A stretch of DNA of 64,000 bases from a virus, in IMG/VR virus record IMGVR_UViG_3300025364_000003, positions 1-64,000 of that record, one strand, 5' to 3'. Numbering within the stretch: position 1 is the first letter of the stretch; each line of letters begins with the position of its first letter. Of this stretch, positions 49,067 through 56,888 are shown in pieces. The notes under the pieces are model-generated. The model saw only the letters and a program-made list of their open reading frames with translations, had not been told where the DNA came from and searched no databases. The translations under genes and the position numbers were made by a program.

Positions 49067-49369
49067 CTTCTTCGAGAATGGGTACAAGATTGTGGTAATG
49101 CGTCCAGCAAATGCGTGGGTCCACATCTTTTGAAATGATAATTTGAGCAGCCATTACTTGGCCTTTTATTTTAAGCACTTGACCAGTGGTCATTACATTA
49201 GGAGGTGCTGAATCAGTTGTGAACCTGGCAGCGTAATAGCACTGCTCTGGCTTCTCAAAAAGCGTGTATGGACCATCTATTTTATGGATGCCGACGTAGT
49301 TGCTATTTTATGGATGCCGACGTAGTTGGAATCGTATTCTACAACTTCATAAGATGTTGCTTTAGACAT
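49059..49369 (-). pseudogene. Small gene frameshifted by a 26-bp tandem duplication
   Basis: ATG 49369 opens MSKATSYEVVEYDSNYVGIH, then meets a perfect 26-bp duplication and stops after 30 codons. Removing one copy gives a continuous 94-aa protein (KIDGPYTLFEKPEQCYYAAR, VMTTGQVLKIKGQVMAAQII, to EEDA) ending at TGA 49061-49059, which overlaps the next gene's ATG. 26 bp is not a multiple of three, so the duplication breaks the gene. Confidence 0.7.
49277..49328. repeat. 26-bp tandem duplication
   Basis: Two identical adjacent copies, 49277-49302 and 49303-49328, beginning CTATTTTATGG and ending CGTAGTTG. Confidence 0.95.
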
Positions 49370-49460
49370 CTCTATCTCCGGGTGGCTTGAAGCCTTTGAC
49401 CACCATCCAAAATATAAACGAAACACAAACTACTGACAATATTGGAATTACAAGTTCCAT
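49362..49460 (-). CDS. 32-aa membrane peptide
   Basis: ATG 49460, MELVIPILSVVCVSFIFWMV then a basic tail; stop overlaps the next ATG (49369). Single membrane helix. Confidence 0.5.
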   Translation of the reverse strand: MELVIPILSVVCVSFIFWMVVKGFKPPGDRDV

Positions 49461-49462
49461 GA

Positions 49463-49678
49463 TCAGTAAGGTGCGTAAATAACAAAACCATTACTGGTTT
49501 TGTCCCATTGAATGTTTTTTTGTCGAAAAGAAATAGACTTCATGGAATTAACATGAACTGCTGGGCATTTCATTCCCTTTTCAAAGCGATTGGAATAATT
49601 GTAATCGATTTGGTAACCCTTGCTCTGCGCTTCGGCTACAAATTCTTCTTGTTCTTTGCTTAGTTCGTAATGGGGCAT
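49463..49678 (-). CDS. Hypothetical protein, paralogue of the 50676 gene
   Basis: 71 aa. Shares with the 74-aa protein at 50676 the pattern Y-x-L-x3-Q-x2-FV-x-EA, (I/V)DY-x-YS, CPAV and a final VIYA/VVYA. Predicted alpha then beta. Function unknown. Confidence 0.6.
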   Translation of the reverse strand: MPHYELSKEQEEFVAEAQSKGYQIDYNYSNRFEKGMKCPAVHVNSMKSISFRQKNIQWDKTSNGFVIYAPY

Positions 49679-49704
49679 ACTTCACCTTCCTATCGAACAA
49701 GCTA

Positions 49705-49956
49705 CTACAAATCGGAAGCAGATTGAACCGCAAGGGCTTTGAGAGCCTTTTTGTACTTATTGCTTCGCATGCAACTTTTACATGTTACCTTTACAGGATC
49801 CTCTGTCCCATAATAAAATGGAGCAACACCTGGCAAGTATTCGGGTGGCTCACATTTCTCTTCAAAGATGTGGTAATCGCAAGCTGCAACATATTGGTCA
49901 GGTCCGCCCGCATATTCTCGCTTGAGTTTTTCAAACGTGAAAAAATGAATAATCAC
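49705..49956 (-). CDS. Hypothetical protein with Cys motif
   Basis: 83 aa from GTG 49956, which has GGAG at the right distance; ATG 49977 is the alternative. C-terminal VTCKSCMRSNKYKKALKA suggests a zinc site with an earlier Cys pair. Confidence 0.5.
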   Translation of the reverse strand: MIIHFFTFEKLKREYAGGPDQYVAACDYHIFEEKCEPPEYLPGVAPFYYGTEDPVKVTCKSCMRSNKYKKALKALAVQSASDL

Positions 49957-50459
49957 TATTTTCTCCAACCAACCCATGTCTTAGGTGCTTTTTCTTCTTT
50001 TTCGGGTCTTTTAGTGAAGCAATCAAAACAAGGATTGCTCGGCCTATGCCCTTCTTCAAGGCAAATATTTTTCCAAGCTTCCGATTTGTTATAGTAATCA
50101 AGACGCTTGTGACGCTCACAATAATGAATTACGGCATGATACCTATCTACAAAATCAGGCCGAAAAGGAATTGGCGCATAAATGCCTTGAGCAACATCAT
50201 ACCAAATATTTTCATGCTCGTCATTCCAACTCCAAGATGGAGTCATCGAATCATCTGGAAAACTCGACCAATTGCAATAGTAATGGACACCGTCTTCGCC
50301 AAGAGCTTTCCAGCCCTCATAAGTCTTGTCGGGCTCCCAAACGGCTGGAACTTGTCGAGTTTCAACAATTTCAATCAATACAAACTCATCCTCTTCCTCT
50401 GATTGATAAGGAAAGGGCACCTTGTGCAGGATGATCAACCGGCCGATTTGGCTAGACAT
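49956..50459 (-). CDS. Hypothetical protein
   Basis: 167 aa from ATG 50459 (MSSQIGRLIILHKVPFPYQS). Trp/Asp rich middle (DDSMTPSWSWNDEHENIWYD) and a C-terminal Cys/His cluster (HYCERHKRLDYYNKS, NPCFDCFTKRP) that may bind zinc. Confidence 0.55.
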   Translation of the reverse strand: MSSQIGRLIILHKVPFPYQSEEEDEFVLIEIVETRQVPAVWEPDKTYEGWKALGEDGVHYYCNWSSFPDDSMTPSWSWNDEHENIWYDVAQGIYAPIPFRPDFVDRYHAVIHYCERHKRLDYYNKSEAWKNICLEEGHRPSNPCFDCFTKRPEKEEKAPKTWVGWRK

Positions 50460-50673
50460 TCTTGTTATCTCCATTTTCCATAATTTTTTTAATTGTTTCT
50501 TCTTGGCGAACACGGTTATTTTTTTCAAGTGTGAGCATTTCACGGATAACACCGTTTTCAACGCTTCCGAACAACATGGCAATCGGAATTGCTGCAATGT
50601 ATGCCCAAGCACCACCAGAAGAAATCATAGCAATAGCGAGTATACAAAGAAAAGTGCGCCAAAGAAAAAACAT
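50452..50673 (-). CDS. Small membrane protein
   Basis: 73 aa from ATG 50673 with AAGGA upstream. One or two hydrophobic helices (FLWRTFLCILAIAMISSGGA, WAYIAAIPIAMLFGSV) and a charged tail. Confidence 0.6.
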   Translation of the reverse strand: MFFLWRTFLCILAIAMISSGGAWAYIAAIPIAMLFGSVENGVIREMLTLEKNNRVRQEETIKKIMENGDNKNV

Positions 50674-50675
50674 TG

Positions 50676-50900
50676 TCAAATCCTTGCGTAAACAACCATA
50701 CCAAGACCCAAACTGTCCCTGGCCACTGCTGCCGTGAACTTATACCGAAGAAGATCCTCAGCTTCGAGGCGAACAGCAGGGCAGTATGCACCATACATGC
50801 CACGGCCACTATAAGTGTAGTCAACCTCAAGCTCCTGTTCCTCGGCCTCCCGAACAAAGAGCATTTGATTTGCAGTAAGCGTATATCGTTCGTCAGTCAT
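50676..50900 (-). CDS. Hypothetical protein, paralogue of the 49463 gene
   Basis: 74 aa. RYTLTANQMLFVREAEEQEL, VDYTYSGRG, YCPAVRLE and GMVVYARI match the paralogue at 49463 position by position. Function unknown. Confidence 0.6.
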   Translation of the reverse strand: MTDERYTLTANQMLFVREAEEQELEVDYTYSGRGMYGAYCPAVRLEAEDLLRYKFTAAVARDSLGLGMVVYARI

Positions 50901-51114
50901 CTCTATTTACCTTCCTTAAAGCAGCGACTGCCCAATCAGCAAGTGTTGCTGCGTCTTCTGCGGCTCCAAGCGCAGAATCAGTTTCGCCACCAACCCATTC
51001 TTGCCAACCGTAACCTTTTGTTTCAGCACGGTCCTTAGCGTCAGCAACAAATTTTGCTGCGAACACAGCAGCCCAAACTTGTTCATCGGTTGGTTTAATT
51101 TTCGGTTCGCTCAT
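50893..51114 (-). CDS. Hypothetical small protein
   Basis: 73 aa, Ala-rich helical (VWAAVFAAKFVADAKDRAET, LGAAEDAATLADWAVAALRK). No family recognised. Confidence 0.55.
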   Translation of the reverse strand: MSEPKIKPTDEQVWAAVFAAKFVADAKDRAETKGYGWQEWVGGETDSALGAAEDAATLADWAVAALRKVNRDD

Positions 51115-51115
51115 T

Positions 51116-51265
51116 TCATTTTCTCAAAAGCTTTGACAGCCAGAAAAGACCCCCAAGGAACAAGGCTGCACCAATAACAACCTTGGATCTTTTTGGGAAG
51201 CGCCTATTTGGACGGAAATCTATTCCTCCGTGAGGGTGGATAATATCTCTGGCCGCAAGCTTCAT
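51116..51265 (-). CDS. 49-aa membrane protein
   Basis: ATG 51265, just after the zinc-knuckle stop. A basic segment (FRPNRRFPKRSK) precedes one helix (VVIGAALFLGGLFWLSKLL). A longer frame upstream overlaps the zinc-knuckle gene and is rejected. Confidence 0.5.
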   Translation of the reverse strand: MKLAARDIIHPHGGIDFRPNRRFPKRSKVVIGAALFLGGLFWLSKLLRK

Positions 51266-51266
51266 T

Positions 51267-51788
51267 TCATGTTCCGCAAGTTCTGGTGTTGTGCCCAAGG
51301 CCACCACATTTGCCGCATTTATATTGCTTTCGTCGAGAACCTTTGGAAATCTTTCGTTTGACCGTTTCCTTCTCATGGGGGCTGGATATCCCTCCAAGAG
51401 TTTTTGATTTTTTTCGCCCACAAGTGCGAGCATTGTGTCCAGCACAACCGCAATTGCTACAGGTCCGAGTACCTCTCCTGGAGGATTTTACAGTCCTTGT
51501 AGCGCTATTGTTGGCCGAAGACGTCAAGGGCCCGATACGGGCCAAATCCTTTTCTTCGAAGATTCCCTTGGTTTTAGCCTCGTCAAGCATTTCTTTTGGA
51601 CATGGGCCCTCGTCACACATGAAAGCCGACCATTCCCTGCTTGGTCGGCTACTTTCTTCAATTTTGGCCTGACAGGCATCATGACACTTCTTATCACACC
51701 AGAAAAAATACTTGTTTTCTGTGAACTTAGAACGCTTGCTTCCAAGCAAATTTTTATTGCAAAAGAAGCAATGAAAAATATCGATCAT
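51267..51788 (-). CDS. Zinc-knuckle (CCHC) protein
   Basis: 173 aa. Two CX2CX4HX4C knuckles: C110, C113, H118, C123 (CSNCGCAGHNARTC) and C158, C161, H166, C171 (CGKCGGLGHNTRTC), joined by a basic linker. The N-terminal half has another Cys set (HCFFCNKN, FWCDKKCHDAC). CCHC knuckles typically bind single-stranded RNA or DNA and are unusual in phages. Second gene of the minus block in transcription order. Confidence 0.75.
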   Translation of the reverse strand: MIDIFHCFFCNKNLLGSKRSKFTENKYFFWCDKKCHDACQAKIEESSRPSREWSAFMCDEGPCPKEMLDEAKTKGIFEEKDLARIGPLTSSANNSATRTVKSSRRGTRTCSNCGCAGHNARTCGRKKSKTLGGISSPHEKETVKRKISKGSRRKQYKCGKCGGLGHNTRTCGT

Positions 51789-51964
51789 GCCTCCTCCAAA
51801 ATCTTCAACATTTTGAGCGAATGCTCCAATTCGCTAACAATGTTAGCTCGACAATTCTCGCTGTGGATGTCATCCTCTTGAAAACTCATATCATTGGCGC
51901 ATTCAAGAGCCAGCGTCAACGCCTGGCGAACATCTTCGAGAATTTTGGTTTCTCCCTTGGTCAT
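51785..51964 (-). CDS. Hypothetical small helical protein
   Basis: 59 aa, MTKGETKILEDVRQALTLAL..., ends HSLKMLKILEEA; stop overlaps the zinc-knuckle ATG (ATGA). First gene of the minus block. No Shine-Dalgarno, and a promoter-like element ends 6 bases before the ATG. Confidence 0.6.
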   Translation of the reverse strand: MTKGETKILEDVRQALTLALECANDMSFQEDDIHSENCRANIVSELEHSLKMLKILEEA

Positions 51965-51970
51965 GAACCA

Positions 51971-51999
51971 AATCTATCACAGGAATATGGTGTTTTCAA
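51971..51999 (-). promoter_or_regulatory. Putative promoter of the minus block, 6 bases before the start codon
   Basis: On the minus strand: TTGAAA (51999-51994), 17-base spacer, TAGATT (51976-51971), then 6 bases to ATG 51964. Leaderless message suspected. Confidence 0.45.
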
Positions 52000-52025
52000 C
52001 CCATTTTAAAAAAGTCTGTTCGGAG

Positions 52026-52054
52026 TTTAAACCGAGGTCGAAATACGATATATT
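52026..52054 (+). promoter_or_regulatory. Putative promoter of the SprT unit
   Basis: TTTAAA (52026-52031), 17-base spacer, TATATT (52049-52054); the ribosome site GGGAAAGGAAG precedes GTG 52081. Confidence 0.5.
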
Positions 52055-52080
52055 CTGTATGTAGGGAAAGGAAGCATACA

Positions 52081-52683
52081 GTGACCATTGCACCGCCAAA
52101 GGCGATGAATGCCCGAGGATCCAAGTCCAAAGGTCGTTCTCGAAATACAAAGCGACCGAAAAAGGTTCCTCGCCAGACTTCTGGCCTTCGTGGTCAGATT
52201 AATACTTGGATGGCTGAAGCATTTGAAGCCATGGGCGCACCCGAGTTAATTGATCAGGTTCCGTGGAATTTGAACAAGCGGATGACTTCCGCAAGAGGTC
52301 GTGCAGGATGCACTTGGAAGGACGGCAAGGCTTGCGAGCTTTTCATGGAATTTTCGTTGAGCCTGTTCAAGCTTTCGGACGAAGATGGTCGGCGTCAGTG
52401 TGTATTTCACGAGTGCGCACATATTGTCGACTATCACAAGGGAACTTATGTTAAAGGTCAGCCGCACGGGATTTCTTGGAAATCCTACATGGCAAGTGTT
52501 GGCGTCGAGGCCAAGCGTTGTCATAACGTTCAGCCTGTGAAGCAACGCAGAACGAAAAAATGGAAAGCATCTTGTGCTTGTAAGGTGTGGGAAATCTCCT
52601 CTCAACGCCGACGAAAGATGAAGTTGGGCGAAGCTTCTTACAAATGTAAGAAGTGTGGTGAAAAACTAGCCCTGGAAAGGTAA
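52081..52683 (+). CDS. SprT-like zinc metalloprotease
   Basis: 200 aa, GTG start. Basic N-terminus, then the protease motif H110-E-C-A-H114 (FHECAHIVDYHKGTYVKGQP) with a downstream His (HGISWKSYM), as in SprT/Spartan proteins. C-terminal zinc ribbon (CACKVWEIS, YKCKKCGEKL). Spartan-type enzymes cut proteins crosslinked to DNA; a DNA-repair role is likely. Confidence 0.85.
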   Translation: MTIAPPKAMNARGSKSKGRSRNTKRPKKVPRQTSGLRGQINTWMAEAFEAMGAPELIDQVPWNLNKRMTSARGRAGCTWKDGKACELFMEFSLSLFKLSDEDGRRQCVFHECAHIVDYHKGTYVKGQPHGISWKSYMASVGVEAKRCHNVQPVKQRRTKKWKASCACKVWEISSQRRRKMKLGEASYKCKKCGEKLALER

Positions 52684-52691
52684 AATGCGTC

Positions 52692-53129
52692 ATGCCTGCC
52701 GAGAAAAATGATGAGCTTATTTTCAAGCATCCGGTTCTTGCTGATCTCCGAGACATCTCGGAGATTGATCGAGTCAAAATTAAGCATGCTGACTTCAACA
52801 CGGGCTGCATTATCGTTACGATTGACGGCGAAGATATTTCGTTTGAGGGGGTAATGCGCTCATTGAGGTTTGTTGATCTTCTGGAAAAGATGGAAGTTCA
52901 GGCTGTGGATTTTGAGACGGGTGAAATTACTGTCCGTTGGCATCCCAAGGGCGCACCTAAGGTGTACGCCCACCTCAATATTAGCCAGGCCGAGATTGAT
53001 TCCATCAAGGCTGGAAACAAGATTTATGCAATCAAGTTAGCTAGGGCCCGAACTGGTTTGGGGCTAGCGGATGCTAAGAAGCTCATCGAGGATGCCGCTG
53101 ATGAACTTAGGCGACGAGGACTGTTGTAA
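52692..53129 (+). CDS. Protein with ribosomal bL12 C-terminal-like domain
   Basis: 145 aa. The last 40 residues (NKIYAIKLARARTGLGLADA KKLIEDA) match the bL12 (L7/L12) C-terminal core, consensus KI-x2-IK-x2-R-x2-TGLGL-x2-AK-x-LVE, which recruits translation factors to the ribosome. The first 100 residues are unlike ribosomal bL12. Phage genomes carrying bL12-like genes have been described. It could act as a factor decoy or recruiter, but only the domain is supported. Confidence 0.7.
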   Translation: MPAEKNDELIFKHPVLADLRDISEIDRVKIKHADFNTGCIIVTIDGEDISFEGVMRSLRFVDLLEKMEVQAVDFETGEITVRWHPKGAPKVYAHLNISQAEIDSIKAGNKIYAIKLARARTGLGLADAKKLIEDAADELRRRGLL

Positions 53130-53188
53130 TAGCTTCAAAAAGGCTATGCAGCCTTGTAGGCTTGACTTCCTATAACGTAGGAGATAAA

Positions 53189-53614
53189 ATGCGCAAGGCT
53201 GCATGTATATTACTAATTCGACCAGATGGCCGAATTTTAGGCGCCTCTCGGCGGAATAGCCTGATTGACTTCAATCTTGTTGGGGGTAAGGTCGATTCTG
53301 GCGAATCTGTCAGGGAAGCTGCTGTCAGAGAGTTTGCCGAAGAAACGGGGACTTATCTATCTACAAATAATCTAATAGAGGTTTTCACTCATCCGTGTTA
53401 TGGTGAAGCTGACTACGAAACTACTACATTTTTAGTTTATCAACAGCTCGATTTGGCAGCCCAGCAAATTCCTGAAAATCCCAATTGCCCTGAGGATGGC
53501 ATACTAATCAAGTGGATCACTTGGAACGACCTACTGGGACCCAATTCTTCATTTAGAGAATATAATCAGTTGCTTTATAATAAGATTTCTCATTTATTAG
53601 AGGATAAACCATGA
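53189..53614 (+). CDS. Nudix hydrolase
   Basis: 141 aa from ATG 53189 (TAGGAG upstream). Complete Nudix box G33-x5-E-x7-R47-E-x2-E51-E52-x-G54 (GGKVDSGESVREAAVREFAE). Hydrolyses nucleoside diphosphate-linked compounds; substrate unknown. It overlaps the RNA ligase start. Confidence 0.9.
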   Translation: MRKAACILLIRPDGRILGASRRNSLIDFNLVGGKVDSGESVREAAVREFAEETGTYLSTNNLIEVFTHPCYGEADYETTTFLVYQQLDLAAQQIPENPNCPEDGILIKWITWNDLLGPNSSFREYNQLLYNKISHLLEDKP

Positions 53615-54231
53615 AACAGTATCCTTCAATTCCAACCAAACCCAAAGGCAATTGTACTGCCTTTTGGGTTTTTGATAAATTGGATGGTTCCAATATTAGA
53701 GTTGAGTGGACTTCCAAGCGTGGTTTTAATAAGTTTGGAACTCGCAAGCGACTACTTGGTTCAGATCAGGGAATCCTTACACGAGCTGAGGTGCTCGCAA
53801 ACACTCAGGAAAAGACCTTCAGGAGCATTTTTACTCAAAACAAGATTGATAAAGCAATTTGTTTTTTTGAGTTTTGGGGACCTAATTCTTTTGCTGGTTC
53901 ACACAAGGAAAACGACGATCATAAGCTTACACTGATTGATGTTGACGTTTATAAGCAAGGCATGATTCCTCCAAATAGGTTTTTAGAGCTGTTCGATCCG
54001 ACTCCAGTCAACACACCAAATTTCATCCATTATGGGCTTGTTGATGAAGAATTTAAGAATCAAGTTCGCAAAGGTGAGGTTAACGGTGTAACCTTTGAAG
54101 GTGTCGTTTGCAAAGCTTATAACAAGCGTAAACGCAACACCGAAATGTTTAAAATCAAATCCGAAGCATGGATCGCAGCTGTTAAAGCCAAGTATGGGCA
54201 CAATCCAAATCTCTTGGAACAAATTCTATAA
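53611..54231 (+). CDS. RNA ligase-like nucleotidyltransferase
   Basis: 206 aa. Ligase motifs: I, K23-L-D-G-S-N (adenylated Lys); III, FFEFWGPNSF; IV, FEGVVCK; V, MFKIKSEAW. Small, nucleotidyltransferase domain only. Likely joins RNA ends, for example after host tRNA cleavage; the 2H enzyme at 2555 could heal the ends. Confidence 0.85.
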   Translation: MKQYPSIPTKPKGNCTAFWVFDKLDGSNIRVEWTSKRGFNKFGTRKRLLGSDQGILTRAEVLANTQEKTFRSIFTQNKIDKAICFFEFWGPNSFAGSHKENDDHKLTLIDVDVYKQGMIPPNRFLELFDPTPVNTPNFIHYGLVDEEFKNQVRKGEVNGVTFEGVVCKAYNKRKRNTEMFKIKSEAWIAAVKAKYGHNPNLLEQIL

Positions 54232-54254
54232 CAATCCCAGAAGAAACCCCTAAT

Positions 54255-55385
54255 ATGAAAGATTTTTATCAAATTTTAGGCGTCTCAAAAGATGCCTCGG
54301 AAAAGGAAATAAAAAAAGCTTACCGAGCCAAAGCTATGGAATTTCATCCGGATCGCAATCCAAATGATCCAGAAGCCGAAGAAAGATTTAAAGAAGTTCA
54401 AACGGCTTACGAGACTCTCAAAGATCCACAAAAGCGTCAAGTTTACGATATGGGTGGTTCACACCCTAGAGCCGGGTGGAATGTTGGCGGATTTGACCCT
54501 TTCAATCCTTTTGATTTTGGAATGGGAGACAATGAAATCAATGATGTGATTAATGATTTCTTTAGACGGGGAGGTGCTCAAGCGCATAGAAAAGCTAGAC
54601 GAACCATGCCTGGCAAAGATATTGGTTTAACTGTTTCACTCACGCTCGAAGAAGTCCTCACGGGTTGTTCCAAAAATATAACTATCACCCGCAAGGAACG
54701 TTGCGGCACTTGTGATGGCTCGGGTGCCAAAAATGAACCTGGGGGGATGGCGAAGTGCATGCAATGTCATGGTTCGGGTCAAGTTGGTCGTAGAAATGGA
54801 TTTATGCACGTCATTACCACCTGCCCTCACTGTTCTGGCCTTGGCGAATATATCGCCAAACCTTGTAATTCCTGTTTGGGAAATAAGACATTTGACAAAA
54901 ACGAACAGATCAACATAAAGATCCCCAAGGGGGTTCGTTCAGGCAACACGCTTCGTATTTCAAACAAGGGACATGATTCCACTGATAAAGACGAAAAACC
55001 TGGCCACCTTTATGTAGAAATTTCGGTTCTTGAACATCCTGTGTTCAAACATGATAATGATGAATTATATCTCGAACTAAAGATTCCTTACACCGTTGCA
55101 GTTCTTGGCGGTGAGATCAATGTTCCAGTTCTTGGTAAAAAGCCCGGAGAACGGTCAACCATCAAGGTTAACCTACCAAATGGCATTTCACAAAAAAAGG
55201 TTTTGGAAATAGAGGAAAGAGGGCTTCCGAACATCAGATCGGGCAAACGTGGCTTGCAGATTGTCAATCTAACGGTTCACATTCCATCCGCTGATGAACT
55301 CAATGATCGTCAAAAGGAGCTTTTGCAAGAATTGCATGAAAGCGTAGATAGCTCATGGTTAGAAGATTGGTTAGAAAATGAGTGA
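54255..55385 (+). CDS. dnaJ: DnaJ (Hsp40) co-chaperone
   Basis: 376 aa, full length. J domain with H31-P-D (EFHPDRNPND), Gly/Phe linker (NPFDFGMGDN), four CxxCxGxG-type zinc repeats (CGTCDGSG, CMQCHGSG, CPHCSGLG, CNSCLGN), and two substrate-binding domains. It stimulates host DnaK, perhaps for virion folding or replication complexes. No dnaK or grpE in the window. Confidence 0.96.
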   Translation: MKDFYQILGVSKDASEKEIKKAYRAKAMEFHPDRNPNDPEAEERFKEVQTAYETLKDPQKRQVYDMGGSHPRAGWNVGGFDPFNPFDFGMGDNEINDVINDFFRRGGAQAHRKARRTMPGKDIGLTVSLTLEEVLTGCSKNITITRKERCGTCDGSGAKNEPGGMAKCMQCHGSGQVGRRNGFMHVITTCPHCSGLGEYIAKPCNSCLGNKTFDKNEQINIKIPKGVRSGNTLRISNKGHDSTDKDEKPGHLYVEISVLEHPVFKHDNDELYLELKIPYTVAVLGGEINVPVLGKKPGERSTIKVNLPNGISQKKVLEIEERGLPNIRSGKRGLQIVNLTVHIPSADELNDRQKELLQELHESVDSSWLEDWLENE

Positions 55386-55579
55386 AAAATTCAATCTAGA
55401 TATTACTATACCTTTAGGCTCCATGGGCCTCGACTCACGCATGGGACGACGTTTGGTATTATCACCACTACCATCTTCTACACGAAGAGACTCTTTATGA
55501 GATTACATTTAAAACCATCGGAACCGATTTCCATCCTGATGACTTTCTAAAAGTGCTCAAACGAGCTAAAGATAATTGA
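55378..55579 (+). pseudogene. Small gene with a one-base frame change
   Basis: ATG 55378 (overlapping the DnaJ stop) gives MSEKFNLDITIPLGSMGLDS, then a poor frame. From about 55430 the +1 frame is clearly coding: THAWDDVWYYHHYHLLHEET and FHPDDFLKVLKRAKDN to TGA 55577-55579, four bases before the next ATG. The second half lacks a start. One base too many near 55430 would explain it; true mutation or sequence error. Confidence 0.55.
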
Positions 55580-55582
55580 GCG

Positions 55583-56074
55583 ATGAATCTATCAGAAAAA
55601 TTCAAACCTGGCGTCTTGATTAAGCCCAAAGAAGACAGACTTCATAATACGCTAGAGACTCAGCAAGCAGTATTTGAAACTGGAAGGGTGTTATACAAAA
55701 CACATGAAACAGCCTTGGGCAAAATTTGGGTTGCCGATGGTTATCGATACACATTGGAGGATGAGCACAAGGGAAGCGATTGGAAAAACTTTTTACACCG
55801 AGTTGAACCCAATGATGTTTATATGATTTTAAAAGCTCCTGCGTTTTGTATGATACCAAAATATTTCAGACGCACATATGCCGAACTTGAAAAGAAACAT
55901 CCTATTTGTTTTCTTAATATGATGGTTTCTTACGGTCAAAACAATTGGGAAATACCCATTGTTGTGTCAGAGGCATCTTCACTGTCACGTAAATTGATGT
56001 ATGAAAAAGAACTTGGTGTACTGTTTTCCGATCCAGATATTTGGTATTCACAGATTTTCGAACCAGTTGGGTGA
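55583..56074 (+). CDS. Small Gly-turn (PGxL) family protein
   Basis: 163 aa. SEKFKPGVLIKPKEDRLHNT is a classic family start. Long variant with strands GKIWVADGYRYTLED and VYMILKAPAFCMIPKYF. First of seven family members between 55.5 and 60 kb. Confidence 0.65.
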   Translation: MNLSEKFKPGVLIKPKEDRLHNTLETQQAVFETGRVLYKTHETALGKIWVADGYRYTLEDEHKGSDWKNFLHRVEPNDVYMILKAPAFCMIPKYFRRTYAELEKKHPICFLNMMVSYGQNNWEIPIVVSEASSLSRKLMYEKELGVLFSDPDIWYSQIFEPVG

Positions 56075-56077
56075 TCT

Positions 56078-56527
56078 ATGGCAAAACATACACATATCAA
56101 ATTGTTTAAGCCCGGAACGTTGATAATACCAGAAATCGGCTTCTGGCTCAACATCAATTCAGCAGCCTGGAAAATCCGAGTAGAAAACCCATCGGCAAAA
56201 CTGCGTCCCCTTATCCGAGATGCAGACAAAATGCTGCTTGGGGCACTGCTTGATGAGGCTCATGTTGGACTTGTACTTCTTGATGAAATTGAGGAGTTTC
56301 CATATCAACAAGTATTACCACCAATCTTTTGGTGGGAACACTTGTTGATTCTGATTCGAGGTCTATACTCTGAGCAAGTTGTAAGAGTACGAAAGACAAC
56401 ATTGCTATTTGGCCAAAGGAAAGCAGTTGTGGAAGTAAACGAATCTTTACTGGAAAGCACTTTGTCGATTTCCAATCAAGCCTGGAAAGTAGTTTCCAAC
56501 CCAAAATCGGAGGACTCAAATGAGTGA
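56078..56527 (+). CDS. Small Gly-turn (PGxL) family protein
   Basis: 149 aa. IKLFKPGTLIIPEIGFWLNI is very similar to the start of the preceding gene. Beta strands VGLVLLDEIEEFPYQQVLPP follow. Overlaps the next gene. Confidence 0.65.
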   Translation: MAKHTHIKLFKPGTLIIPEIGFWLNINSAAWKIRVENPSAKLRPLIRDADKMLLGALLDEAHVGLVLLDEIEEFPYQQVLPPIFWWEHLLILIRGLYSEQVVRVRKTTLLFGQRKAVVEVNESLLESTLSISNQAWKVVSNPKSEDSNE

Positions 56528-56888
56528 CAAATTTGACAAATACATGAAGACATATAGCGCTAAGATGCTGCTTGAAAAGCACTCCCTTGAAGAAACCAAT
56601 ACCTGGGAAGTCCGGGGAGAAGATCCGAATTGTGATTTCGGTGGACCTCATCACCAGCCGCTCCTTGGCATTTTTGAGGGCGTGCTTTACGATGTCATCG
56701 AGCACGCAGTAGAACTTCCAGGATTTTGGCAATGGGGTGCTGGTGGTGACATCAAAGCTCGCAGAGTTACAAAAGTTGTCAAAATCAACCCTCAAACAAG
56801 AGCAAAACGTCAGGAAATCCGCAATAGAATCCAAGCGCTGGAATCTGAGCTTGCCTCCCTTAAAAAGCAACTTGACGATTTGACATGA
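56520..56888 (+). CDS. Hypothetical protein with C-terminal coiled coil
   Basis: 122 aa; residues about 92-122 form a heptad coiled coil (RIQALESELASLKKQLDDL). The N-terminal part contains CDFGGPHHQPLLGIFEG and an acidic strand. No family recognised. ATGA overlap with the next gene. Confidence 0.6.
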   Translation: MSDKFDKYMKTYSAKMLLEKHSLEETNTWEVRGEDPNCDFGGPHHQPLLGIFEGVLYDVIEHAVELPGFWQWGAGGDIKARRVTKVVKINPQTRAKRQEIRNRIQALESELASLKKQLDDLT

